This document shows, piece by piece, positions 25,575 through 37,014 of a stretch of DNA of 64,000 nt (positions within the stretch are counted from its first letter, which is position 1; every line of letters starts with the position of its first letter). Location: the NCBI RefSeq assembly GCF_001989615.1, contig NZ_CP019067.1:1984001-2048000 (forward strand), read 5' to 3'. A program made the position numbers and the translations under genes. The notes below the pieces were generated by a model. The model worked only from the letters and a program-made list of their open reading frames with translations, was not told the DNA's origin and did no database searches. The DNA comes from Halorientalis sp. IM1011. Its GTDB lineage: Archaea; Halobacteriota; Halobacteria; Halobacteriales; Haloarculaceae.

Positions 25575-26627
25575 TCAGTCCAGATCCGCGCCGACGGCCT
25601 CGCTCACGGATTCGAACCCGTCCCGTTCGAGCAAGTCGAGCAGGCCGCGGTTGATGTCGCGGGCGATCCCCGGCCCGCGGTAGACCAGGCCGGTGTACAA
25701 CTGGACCACACTCGCGCCCGCGCGTATCTTCCTGTATGCGTCCTCGGCGGTCGCGACGCCGCCGACGCCGACGACGGGCACGTCCGTCCGCTCCGCCACG
25801 AATCGGACCATCTCCGTCGCCCGGCGCTCGATGGGCTTCCCGGAGAGACCGCCCGTCTCGGCCCGGTTGGGGCTACGTAGCGACGCGGGTCGCTCGGTCG
25901 TCGTGTTCGTGGCGACGACGCCGTCGAGGTCGAGTTCGCCGACCAGATCCAGGGCGTCCTCGACGGCCGGGTCGGGCAGGTCCGGCGAGAGTTTGACCAG
26001 CAAGGGCGATGCGCCCGCGTCCTGCAACCCGCCGAGGATCGCCGCCATCGAGTCGCGGTTCTGGAGTTCGGCGAATCCCTGGGAGTTGGGGCAGGAGACG
26101 TTGACGACGAAGAAATCCCCTCCCTCGGCGACCGCCTCGTAGGTCTCGCGGTAGTCGGCTGGAGCGTCCTCGGGGGCCACGTGTTCGGACTTTGCGACGT
26201 TGACACCGACGGGAACTGGGGCGTCTGTGGCCGCGAGGCGTTCGCCGACGACGGACGCGCCGTGATTGTTGAGTCCCATCCGGTTGATCAGGCCCTCGTC
26301 CTCGCGGAGGCGGAACATCCGCGGACGGGGGTTCCCCTCCTGTGGGACGGCCGTGACACCGCCGACTTCGACGAAGCCAAAGCCCAGCGCGGCGAGCGCG
26401 CCGGGAATCTCGGCGTTCTTGTCGAACCCGGCTGCGACACCGACGGGATTCTGGAACTGCTGGCCGAACGCCTCGACGGCCAGCCGGTCGTCATCGACGG
26501 TGTAGTACCGGGCCATGGCGTCGGTGACGGGCGTGCCGTCGACGACACCGAGCAGTCGGTGGACGCATCTGTGTGCGGTCTCGGCCGGGAGTCTGAACAA
26601 CAGTGGTTTCGCGAGTTCGTAGATCAC
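25575..26627 (-). CDS. pyrD: Dihydroorotate dehydrogenase (class 2-like)
   Basis: This FMN enzyme of pyrimidine synthesis oxidises dihydroorotate to orotate. At 350 residues with an N-terminal helical extension (MIYELAKPLLFRLPAETAHR) it matches the membrane-associated, quinone-using class 2. Conserved parts are AAGFDKNAEIPGALAALG, RMGLNNHGASVV, and the C-terminal VGGVATAEDAYRKIRAGAS and YRGPGIARDINRGL. The active-site strand reads NVSCPNSQG: the position that is Ser in E. coli class 2 (NISSPN) is Cys here, as in class 1. It has no close operon partner. Confidence 0.93.
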   Translation of the reverse strand: MIYELAKPLLFRLPAETAHRCVHRLLGVVDGTPVTDAMARYYTVDDDRLAVEAFGQQFQNPVGVAAGFDKNAEIPGALAALGFGFVEVGGVTAVPQEGNPRPRMFRLREDEGLINRMGLNNHGASVVGERLAATDAPVPVGVNVAKSEHVAPEDAPADYRETYEAVAEGGDFFVVNVSCPNSQGFAELQNRDSMAAILGGLQDAGASPLLVKLSPDLPDPAVEDALDLVGELDLDGVVATNTTTERPASLRSPNRAETGGLSGKPIERRATEMVRFVAERTDVPVVGVGGVATAEDAYRKIRAGASVVQLYTGLVYRGPGIARDINRGLLDLLERDGFESVSEAVGADLD

Positions 26628-26672
26628 ACTCTCTCCTCGTGTCTTTGTGCGATGGCTCGGTACGATCGGGCG

Positions 26673-26870
26673 TTAGAACTCGTGTTCGACGTCCTCCGGG
26701 TCGGCCTTCTGGATGATGATCTTGTTGTCCCGTACCCGGACGAACACCTCGTCGCCGATCTCCATACCGGCGACCGCCAACTCGTCCTCGTGCAGGTTGA
26801 TGTGGACGTTGTGGTACTCGCCATCTTCGTCCTTCGCGCCACTCGGACTCAGCTTCTTTTTTCGCACCAT
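26673..26870 (-). CDS. Small AbrB-like DNA-binding protein
   Basis: The protein has 65 residues and a basic start (MVRKKKLSPSG). A SpoVT-AbrB-like half-barrel follows (HNVHINLHEDELAVAGMEIGDEVFVRVRDNKIIIQKADPEDVEHEF). Such stand-alone small AbrB proteins are frequent in haloarchaea and probably act as dimeric transcription factors; the targets are unknown. It is divergent from MC1 across a promoter region. An AT-rich TTACTTAAGCTTACC at 26903-26917 could drive it. Confidence 0.85.
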   Translation of the reverse strand: MVRKKKLSPSGAKDEDGEYHNVHINLHEDELAVAGMEIGDEVFVRVRDNKIIIQKADPEDVEHEF

Positions 26871-27147
26871 CGCGCTATCGTACGTCGTCGTTCGCCGGAG
26901 GAGTTACTTAAGCTTACCGTGCGAGCGTTCGTCTCCACCGTCGGTCCGTCGCTGCCGTCGAGGACGGGGACCCGTCACCGCGCCCGCGCGCTGGAGCAGA
27001 TGAAATCCGCCCGATACTGGCGGATTCACACCAAAACCGCCGAGCGGTTTATCGGATAGTATATAAATTCACCGCCGGACGGCGGGGGGATACGGGGGTA
27101 TATTTATGGTGGGTCATGTGCTGGGTTGACACGGAGAGGCCAAAACC
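26871..27147. promoter_or_regulatory. Divergent promoter region with three hairpins upstream of MC1
   Basis: Three consecutive inverted repeats are visible: 27002-27027 (AATCCGCC / GGCGGATT type), 27033-27053 (AAACCGC / GCGGTTT) and 27071-27084 (CCGCCGGACGGCGG). TATA-like boxes lie at 27059-27068 (GTATATAAAT) and 27099-27108 (GTATATTTAT), giving two possible MC1 promoters. Nothing else is coded here with confidence. Confidence 0.55.
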
Positions 27148-27459
27148 ATGGCACGTGACCAAGATAAGCGCAACTTCGCGCTTCGAGAAACGAACGGAGA
27201 GGAGTCGAGCGTCTTCTCCGGTGGCACACCTCGGCAGGCGGCACTGAAAGCGGCCCGGCGGCTCGATCCGGCGAGCAGCGAGTCCGCCGCCGACCGAACG
27301 GAGCTCCGACTCCGGGAGAAAGGCACGCACAAGGTCCACATCTACGAAGGGTGGGCCTGGGAGGAAGAGGCTCCCGACGACAAACCGGACTGGATGCCCA
27401 CCGAGATCACCAAAGGCAACGTCGAGAAACAAGGTGTCGAACACCTCGAAGAGATCTGA
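27148..27459 (+). CDS. Non-histone chromosomal protein MC1
   Basis: The gene encodes 103 residues and a single MC1 domain: RNFALRETNGEESSVFSGGTPRQAALKAARRL, then RLREKGTHKVHIYEGWAWEEEAPDDKPDWMPTEI. MC1 is a monomeric DNA-bending chromatin protein known from Methanosarcina and present in many haloarchaea. The haloarchaeal version is more acidic, as here. It is transcribed toward the rRNA operon, whose promoters begin about 300 bases downstream. Confidence 0.95.
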   Translation: MARDQDKRNFALRETNGEESSVFSGGTPRQAALKAARRLDPASSESAADRTELRLREKGTHKVHIYEGWAWEEEAPDDKPDWMPTEITKGNVEKQGVEHLEEI

Positions 27460-27740
27460 ATACGCGGCTTCGAGGAGGTTTCTTTGATACTGCGTCTGCA
27501 GCCACGCGCACGGCCGCGTACCCACAGACCTAACTCGTTCTCGCTGTAACTCTCGACGGCGTGGAAACACCCGGCCAGACCGAACGCACCACGCGCGGGA
27601 TGACCGGCCGGCCTCCGCCCACGCGACAGTTCTCACCGGGTGGGTCAGCGTCGATATACTAGAATCCAGACATACATTCGAGCCGCCGGTCGAGCCGACC
27701 GCGCGCGAGGTCGATTCCCATGGAATCGCCTGCCGTAGCG
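27460..27740. other. Spacer between MC1 and the rRNA promoters
   Basis: No gene is visible. GTCGATATACTAG at 27649-27661 is a possible additional upstream rRNA promoter box. The rest shows no repeats or frames I would support. Confidence 0.4.
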
Positions 27741-27750
27741 GTTCCGGTTC

Positions 27751-27766
27751 GACGGGCTTAAGTAAA
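27751..27766 (+). promoter_or_regulatory. rRNA promoter P1
   Basis: The box GGGCTTAAGTAAA (core CTTAAGT 27757-27763) is the first of three identical cores spaced 83 and 79 bases apart. Confidence 0.65.
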
Positions 27767-27833
27767 TCACCCCCATCGAGTGAAATACGAAGGCGGGGCG
27801 GTGGGATGGTCCCACTGCCCGGCAGTCTGCATC

Positions 27834-27859
27834 GATCCCCTTAAGTCTACGAAGGGGAT
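27834..27859 (+). promoter_or_regulatory. rRNA promoter P2 within a dyad
   Basis: Core CTTAAGT at 27840-27846 is enclosed by arms ATCCCC (27835-27840) and GGGGAT (27854-27859). Confidence 0.65.
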
Positions 27860-27912
27860 TCTGGCAAACACGCACGGTCGTCCCGGATGCGGATTTCCGG
27901 ACGACCCGATCC

Positions 27913-27937
27913 GATGCCCTTAAGTGTAACAGGGCAT
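27913..27937 (+). promoter_or_regulatory. rRNA promoter P3 within a dyad
   Basis: Core CTTAAGT at 27919-27925 is enclosed by arms ATGCCC (27914-27919) and GGGCAT (27932-27937). The arms differ from P2 by a compensatory base-pair change. Confidence 0.65.
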
Positions 27938-28006
27938 TCGGATGGAATGCAGACACGGCCGGTCCGGGGCCGACATCGCCCGGCGGCGGTCCGAACGAAC
28001 ACCGAA

Positions 28007-28018
28007 GCCCTTATACGG
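28007..28018 (+). promoter_or_regulatory. rRNA promoter P4
   Basis: GCCCTTATACGG (CTTATA 28010-28015) is 91 bases after P3 and about 200 bases before the 16S 5' end. It lacks the flanking dyad. Confidence 0.55.
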
Positions 28019-28090
28019 CGTCCCGGTGTACAATTAGGTCCGCGATGAATGAGGATTCCACCCCTGCGGTCCGCCGTATAGATGGGATCT

Positions 28091-28110
28091 GATGTTAGCC
28101 CTGGCAGTTC
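28091..28110 (+). other. 5' arm of the pre-16S processing stem
   Basis: The 20 bases starting GATGTTAGCC are complementary, with 18 of 20 positions matching and the rest G-U compatible, to 29768-29787 after 16S. Archaeal 16S precursors are cut at a bulge-helix-bulge in such a stem by the splicing endonuclease. Confidence 0.75.
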
Positions 28111-28215
28111 GGTGACACTCGGTCGGTCCGTGTGTCGTCGAACGTGTTATACCTTCGATAGAACACACTCTTCGTGAGTGTGTCCCGCCTAACCCTCCTG
28201 GCTTCGGCCAGGAGA

Positions 28216-29689
<1,474 letters not shown>

Positions 29690-29767
29690 ACAACACGGGA
29701 CTGGGCCGACGCGCCCAGCCCACCTTTGGAGGATCACGTTCGAGCCACGAACCGATCGAGCACCTAT

Positions 29768-29787
29768 GAACTGCCAGGGCTGACATT
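29768..29787 (+). other. 3' arm of the pre-16S processing stem
   Basis: GAACTGCCAGGGCTGACATT pairs with 28091-28110. It lies 14 bases ahead of tRNA-Ala. Confidence 0.75.
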
Positions 29788-29800
29788 CGTCCGCAGGGAA

Positions 29801-29872
29801 GGGCCCATAGCTCAGCGGCAGAGCGCCGCCTTTGCAAGGCGGAGGCCCTGGGTTCAAATCCCAGTGGGTCCA
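29801..29872 (+). tRNA. tRNA-Ala (TGC)
   Basis: This 72-nt cloverleaf starts GGGCCCATAGCTCAG, has anticodon loop TTTGCAA (anticodon TGC), T-arm GGTTCAAATCC and acceptor 3' strand TGGGTCC plus A. It lies in the 16S-23S spacer, the usual euryarchaeal position. Confidence 0.97.
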
Positions 29873-29893
29873 TATCCCGTGCCCGAGTCGAAC

Positions 29894-29913
29894 CGTGTCC
29901 CTTAAGTGGGGCA
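29894..29913 (+). promoter_or_regulatory. Spacer promoter box ahead of 23S
   Basis: CTTAAGT (29901-29907), the same core as P1-P3, is flanked by GTGTCC(C) and GGGGCAC, another short dyad. Haloarchaeal 16S-23S spacers are known to contain an internal promoter-like sequence. Confidence 0.55.
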
Positions 29914-30014
29914 CTCCACTCGATCCGGGTACGGAAGACCGATGCACCACTCCGTGTGAACGCGGGTGGGAAGGGTTGATGCACGCACCGGCAACCACCG
30001 GGCGTTGCAGATGA

Positions 30015-30072
30015 GACTGTGTGTACGTGCGATCCAGGCGTCCACTGGACTCGTGTGCAGTACATCGAGTCT
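30015..30072 (+). other. 5' arm of the pre-23S processing stem
   Basis: Two blocks (30015-30037 and about 30044-30072) are complementary to 33101-33124 and 33069-33094 after 23S. An internal bulge between CTCGTGTG and ATCGAGTCT fits the bulge-helix-bulge cleavage site. Confidence 0.75.
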
Positions 30073-30146
30073 TCAGCGACGCGACTCGGAATCATATCCG
30101 AGTCACTACCAACGTGATCTGGATTCCTCCAGATCATCATCAGCGA

Positions 30147-33060
<2,914 letters not shown>

Positions 33061-33068
33061 ACCGCATT

Positions 33069-33124
33069 GAGACTCGATTCCACACGAGTCCAGGCGCTAT
33101 CTGGATCGCACGTATCACACAGTC
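33069..33124 (+). other. 3' arm of the pre-23S processing stem
   Basis: AGACTCGAT and CACACGAGTCC, then CTGGATCGCACGTA and CACACAGTC, pair with the arm at 30015-30072. The stem ends about 47 bases before 5S. Confidence 0.75.
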
Positions 33125-33171
33125 CGTACCACCGACATTGGATCATCGCGGTTCGATTCCGCGAGTCGGCG

Positions 33172-33293
33172 TTAAGGCGGCCACAGCGGCGGGGTTTCCA
33201 CCCGTACCCATCCCGAACACGGAAGTTAAGCCCGCCTGCGTTCCGGGGCCTACTCGAGTGCGCGAGCCTCTGGGAGACCCGGTTCGCCGCCTC
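33172..33293 (+). rRNA. rrf: 5S ribosomal RNA
   Basis: It begins TTAAGGCGGCCACAGCGG, has CCCGTACCCATCCCGAACAC, and ends in GGTTCGCCGCCT. About 122 nt, as in Haloarcula. The first and last ~8 bases pair. Confidence 0.96.
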
Positions 33294-33303
33294 CACTCAT
33301 TTC

Positions 33304-33340
33304 GACCCCTGCAGGGCACCACGCCCTGCGGGGGTCTTTT
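33304..33340 (+). terminator. rRNA operon terminator
   Basis: A GC-rich hairpin (GACCCC-T-GCAGGGC / GCCCTGC-GGGGGTC, loop ACCAC) is followed by TTTT, just downstream of 5S. Confidence 0.75.
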
Positions 33341-33407
33341 CATTTCGAACCCGACCAGCGACCGCTGCCTTCGAACGGCCAGCAACCGTCCGACCGTTCA
33401 TAGTTCA

Positions 33408-33420
33408 TACCTTTATTTGC
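33408..33420 (+). promoter_or_regulatory. TATA box of the acyl-CoA dehydrogenase gene
   Basis: TACCTTTATTTGC lies about 27 bases ahead of the ATG at 33442, consistent with a leaderless mRNA. Confidence 0.55.
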
Positions 33421-33441
33421 CGGTAGCCCCTCGTAGAGTGC

Positions 33442-34644
33442 ATGTCATTCACTGACGAACCCGGATTTGCGGAGCCGGAGACCCATCGGATGATGCGGGA
33501 GACAGCGCGAGAGGTGGCGAGTGGGTACGGCGACGACTACTGGAGAGACGTCTCGGCGGGGATGGCGCCGACGGAGTTCTGGCAGGACTGTGCCGATGCT
33601 GGCTTTCTCGGGGTCACGGTGCCGGAGGAGTACGGCGGCGAAGGGATGGGAATCTCGGAGCTGACGACGATCGTCGAGGAACTGGTGGCCAACGGGAGCA
33701 TGGGGGCGGAGATGCTGTTCGTGGTGAACGTCGTCTTCGGGGCGGTGACGCTGACGAATCACGGGACGGAGGAACAGAAGGAGGAACTGCTCGAACCGCT
33801 AGTGAACGGGGAGCTGAACTTCTGTATGGCGCTAACCGAACCGAACGCGGGGCACAACGCGCCGAATCTGGACACGTTCGCCGAGGAGCGCGAGGATGGG
33901 TCGTTCGTGATCGACGGGAGCAAACAGTGGATCAGTGGGGTCGACGTGGCCGACAAGATGTTGCTGGTCGCGCGCACGACGCCGAAAGACGAGGTGGCCA
34001 AACGGACCCAGGGGATCACGCTGTTCCTGGCGGATCCTCAGGACGAGAATATCGAACGCAGAGAGCTGGACGTGGGGATTCCGACGCCGGAGAAGCAGTT
34101 CGAGCTCTCGCTGGACGGCTACGTGGCGAGCGCGGACGACATCATCGGGACGAGAGACATGGGGCTGTACCAGTTGTTCGACACTGTCAATCCCGAACGG
34201 TTGGTCGGAGCTGCGGGAGCGATCGGTGTCGGGCGGAACGCCATCGAGCGCGCGGTCGAGTACGCGAACGATCGGGTCGTGTTCGACGAGCCTATCGGGG
34301 CGCATCAGGCGATCCAGCACCCGCTGGCGGACGTGTACTCGAAGGTACAGGCGGCGAAGTTGCTGGTGCAGAAGGCCTCGTGGTTGATGGACGAGACGGA
34401 GGGGACGGAGGACATGAAGAAGACGGCGGAGGTCTCGAACATGGCGAAGTTGCGGGCCTCGGAGGCGGGGCACGAGGCGACGGACGTGGCGCTCCAGACC
34501 CACGGGGGGAACGGATTCAGCCGGGATTACATGATCGTCGAGATGTGGAAGGGGAGTCGTCTGGGGACGGTCGCGCCGGGGTCGTCACAGATGATGTTGA
34601 ATCACATCGCCGAGCACACGCTGGGGCTGCCCCGCTCGTATTAG
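33442..34644 (+). CDS. Acyl-CoA dehydrogenase family protein
   Basis: This 400-residue flavoprotein is of the acyl-CoA dehydrogenase fold. Helical N-terminal domain: RMMRETAREVA. Middle beta domain: FCMALTEPNAGHN and VIDGSKQWISG. C-terminal helices: ERLVGAAGAIGVGRNAIERAVEYANDR, then LQTHGGNGFSRDYMIVEMWKGSRLG. It oxidises acyl-CoA to enoyl-CoA with transfer to ETF. Substrate length or branching cannot be read off. It lies between the rRNA operon and tRNA-Cys with its own promoter, and has no beta-oxidation partner beside it. Confidence 0.93.
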   Translation: MSFTDEPGFAEPETHRMMRETAREVASGYGDDYWRDVSAGMAPTEFWQDCADAGFLGVTVPEEYGGEGMGISELTTIVEELVANGSMGAEMLFVVNVVFGAVTLTNHGTEEQKEELLEPLVNGELNFCMALTEPNAGHNAPNLDTFAEEREDGSFVIDGSKQWISGVDVADKMLLVARTTPKDEVAKRTQGITLFLADPQDENIERRELDVGIPTPEKQFELSLDGYVASADDIIGTRDMGLYQLFDTVNPERLVGAAGAIGVGRNAIERAVEYANDRVVFDEPIGAHQAIQHPLADVYSKVQAAKLLVQKASWLMDETEGTEDMKKTAEVSNMAKLRASEAGHEATDVALQTHGGNGFSRDYMIVEMWKGSRLGTVAPGSSQMMLNHIAEHTLGLPRSY

Positions 34645-34685
34645 ACCGCTACGCTTAAACGCGGTTCTCGATTAGTATCGACTGC

Positions 34686-34761
34686 GCCAAGGTGGCAGAG
34701 TCTGGTATAACGCGTCCGCCTGCAGAGCGGATCGCCGCCGGTTCAAATCCGGCCCTTGGCT
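34686..34761 (+). tRNA. tRNA-Cys (GCA)
   Basis: The acceptor GCCAAGG pairs with CCTTGGC. Anticodon stem TCCGC/GCGGA encloses loop CTGCAGA (anticodon GCA), and the T-arm is GCCGG-TTCAAAT-CCGGC. No intron and no encoded CCA. A TATA-like GCTTAAACG lies about 30 bases upstream. Its 3' half is repeated twice more downstream. Confidence 0.95.
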
Positions 34762-34994
34762 TCTATGTCGCGAACAGTCCGTGAGCAGCAGGAACTGGAC
34801 CGGTTTGAACCCTGGAAGGCGCGCGCAGCGCGAGCGAGCACGTCTTCCTCCGGTTCAAATCCGGCCCTTGGCTTCTATGTCGCGAACAACCCGTGAGCGA
34901 CCAGAACCATCGGTCGTGATTTGAATCAGGGAGCGGCTTTGCCGCGACCGTGGTTCAAATCCGGCCCTTGGCTTCTGTGACCAACTCGTGAGCG
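34738..34994 (+). repeat. Three tandem copies of the tRNA-Cys 3' end with flank
   Basis: The segment from the T-arm through the 3' end and ~25 bases of flank (to CGTGAGC) occurs at 34738-34786, 34850-34898 and 34952-34994 (copies 2 and 3 diverged). Before each extra copy there is an inverted T-arm-like motif: GGTTTGAACC at 34802-34811 and GATTTGAATC at 34918-34927. A short GC palindrome lies between motif and copy (GGCGCGCGCAGCGCG and GCGGCTTTGCCGC). The stretch from 34762 to 35059 has no gene. It looks like remnants of repeated integration at an att site within the tRNA, or a T-arm-bounded small element. Confidence 0.85.
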
Positions 34995-35059
34995 GCGGCG
35001 CTGTCGACGCCAGTGAAAGCCGGAGGATATAGGCGGTATCGATATGACATTGCGGACGA

Positions 35060-36325
35060 ATGAGCGACCGACGAGTGGTGCTGATCGCGGCGGTGGGGGT
35101 GCTCGCGCTGACCGCGGGGATCGGCCTGTTCGCCCTGCAGGAGGGCGGGTCGGCCGACCGACGGGTCGCGGACGAGCGGTTCGCACGGGCACACGCGGCC
35201 GGGTATACGGGTGCCGGCGTGAGCGTCGGGATCGTGGACGTGACGGGCTTCGACGCGGACGCGACGGGGGTGGCGGATCAGGTCGTCGCGACGCGGGCGT
35301 TCGGCGGCGGGGAGTCGGTCACCAGCGGCGGCGAGGACGAACACGGGACGGCGGCGGCGCGGGTGGTCGCGCGCGCCGTTCCGGGGGCGAACCTGTCGCT
35401 GGCGACGGCCGACTCGCCGTCGGGGTATCGGGCGGCGGTCGAGTGGTTGCTGGACCGAGATGTCGACGTGATCGTCGCGCCGGTGGGCTTCTACGGGAAG
35501 CCCGGGGACGGGACCGCGGCGGTCGAACGGCTCGCAACGCGGGCCGCCCGGCAAGGTGTCGTGTTCGTCGCTCCGGCGGGGAACACGGCGGAGAGTCACT
35601 GGGTCGGACGGTACGACGAGGTCCGGAACGGGCGACTGGTGTTCGGGGATCGAACGCGGAACTTCCTGCAAAACGGGGGTCGGCGCGTGAGCCTGTGGCT
35701 CTCCCGGACCGAGGCCGGACCCGAGGGGGTAATCGCGAACTACACGCTGGCGCTCTACCGACTCGACGAGAGCGGGTCGGAGCTCGTGGCCAGGTCGCAG
35801 CCGTACAGACACGACGACGCCCCCAACGAGCGGATCGACGTGACTGTCCCGGAGGGGACGTACTTCGTCACGGTCGAGGGCCCGGCCGAGCCGACGGGAG
35901 AGCGACTCGAACTCGTCTCCCAGACACACGAACTCCAGCGCGCCCGGGGTGGCGGGAGCCTCGTGGCACCGGGGACGGCCAGAGGCGTGCTCACCGTGGG
36001 GGCGTTCGACCGCGAGCGGGGACGCGTTCGACCCTACAGTTCGCGCGGGCCGACGGCGGACGGGCGGATCGGGATCGACGTCGTCGCGCCGGACACCGGT
36101 GTCGCGGACGTGCCCGACGGGTTCACCGGGTCGTCGGCGGCGGTGCCGTACGCGGGCGCGACCGCGGCGCTCGTCCGGGCGGCGAACCCGGATCTCGGGC
36201 CGGCGGCGGTGGAGGGGGTCCTCGAACGGACGGCGACCGAGGTGGACGGGTCGCCGTTCGCTGCAGGAGACGGGCGCGTCGACCCGTGGGCCGCGGTCCA
36301 GGCGGCCCGGAACGCGTCGGGTTAA
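35060..36325 (+). CDS. Membrane-anchored subtilisin-like (S8) serine protease
   Basis: The protein has 421 residues. An N-terminal uncleaved-looking signal anchor spans about 6-26 (VVLIAAVGVLALTAGIGLFAL). The S8 catalytic set is present: Asp in VGIVDVTG, His in DEHGTAAARV, oxyanion Asn in VAPAGNTAES and Ser in TGSSAAVPYAGATAAL. A ~130-residue jelly-roll-like insertion (RRVSLWLSR to LELVSQTH) separates the Asn and Ser parts. There is no I9 propeptide and no Tat motif, unlike secreted halolysins. The substrate is unknown. It follows the tRNA-Cys repeat array. Confidence 0.9.
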   Translation: MSDRRVVLIAAVGVLALTAGIGLFALQEGGSADRRVADERFARAHAAGYTGAGVSVGIVDVTGFDADATGVADQVVATRAFGGGESVTSGGEDEHGTAAARVVARAVPGANLSLATADSPSGYRAAVEWLLDRDVDVIVAPVGFYGKPGDGTAAVERLATRAARQGVVFVAPAGNTAESHWVGRYDEVRNGRLVFGDRTRNFLQNGGRRVSLWLSRTEAGPEGVIANYTLALYRLDESGSELVARSQPYRHDDAPNERIDVTVPEGTYFVTVEGPAEPTGERLELVSQTHELQRARGGGSLVAPGTARGVLTVGAFDRERGRVRPYSSRGPTADGRIGIDVVAPDTGVADVPDGFTGSSAAVPYAGATAALVRAANPDLGPAAVEGVLERTATEVDGSPFAAGDGRVDPWAAVQAARNASG

Positions 36326-36388
36326 ACGAGTTTTGTAGCTACGAACAGGGCTATGTAATCCCGGAAACAACTTCGGGGTACTTTCGGT

Positions 36389-37000
36389 ATGTCTGGACTC
36401 ATCGACCGGATGCAGGGGTCGACGGCCGAGGCCGACGAGCGGCTTCGAGTGCTCGACGTGGACGACGCGGCGACCGACGAGGTGCTCGACGCGCTGTCCT
36501 CGGAGACGGCCCGGGAGCTGTATCGGGCGCTGTTCGAGGAGCCGGCCTCGCCCTCGGAGATCGCGGAGCGGATCGACACGTCCGTACAGAACGTCATCTA
36601 TCACCTGCGGAATCTGGAGGAGGCGGACCTCGTCGAGGCGATCGGGACGCGCTACTCGGAGAAGGGCAACGAGATGACCGTGTACGGGCCGGCGACGGAT
36701 CCGCTGGTGCTGGTCGGCAACCGCGACTTGCGCCCGGGTATCGAGCGATCGCTGACGGACGTGCTGGCGGGCCTCGGACTGCTCGGACTGGCGAGCCTGC
36801 TGGTCCAGTGGGGTGCCGAGCGGCTGGCCGGCCCGGAGCGATCGGGATCGTCGGCCGTCGGGCCCACCTCGCCGACGCCGACGGGTGGCGAGCAGGACCC
36901 GCTCGCCTGGCTCGTCTTCCAGGTGCTGGAACCCGGACTGATCTTCTTCTTCGGATCGCTGGTGCTGATCGCCGTGCTCGTGCTGGTCGTACGGCAGTGA
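36389..37000 (+). CDS. Winged-helix regulator with C-terminal membrane segments
   Basis: The protein has 203 residues. The N-terminal ArsR-like wHTH spans about 30-105 (VLDALSSETARELYRALFEEPASPSEIAERIDTSVQNVIYHLRNLEEADLVE). Two hydrophobic helices follow (DVLAGLGLLGLASLLVQW and VLEPGLIFFFGSLVLIAVLVLVV) joined by a Ser/Pro/Thr-rich loop. This is a membrane-tethered transcription factor, a common haloarchaeal arrangement. The target is unknown; the adjacent protease and surface protein genes are candidates. It converges on the surface protein gene with a 14-base gap. Confidence 0.85.
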   Translation: MSGLIDRMQGSTAEADERLRVLDVDDAATDEVLDALSSETARELYRALFEEPASPSEIAERIDTSVQNVIYHLRNLEEADLVEAIGTRYSEKGNEMTVYGPATDPLVLVGNRDLRPGIERSLTDVLAGLGLLGLASLLVQWGAERLAGPERSGSSAVGPTSPTPTGGEQDPLAWLVFQVLEPGLIFFFGSLVLIAVLVLVVRQ

Positions 37001-37014
37001 AAAGGGGGTGAGCG

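Noticed and set aside
34645-35060. Integrase or provirus attached to the tRNA-Cys repeats
   Set aside because: The space between copies is only about 50-60 bases and no recombinase gene is present in the window.
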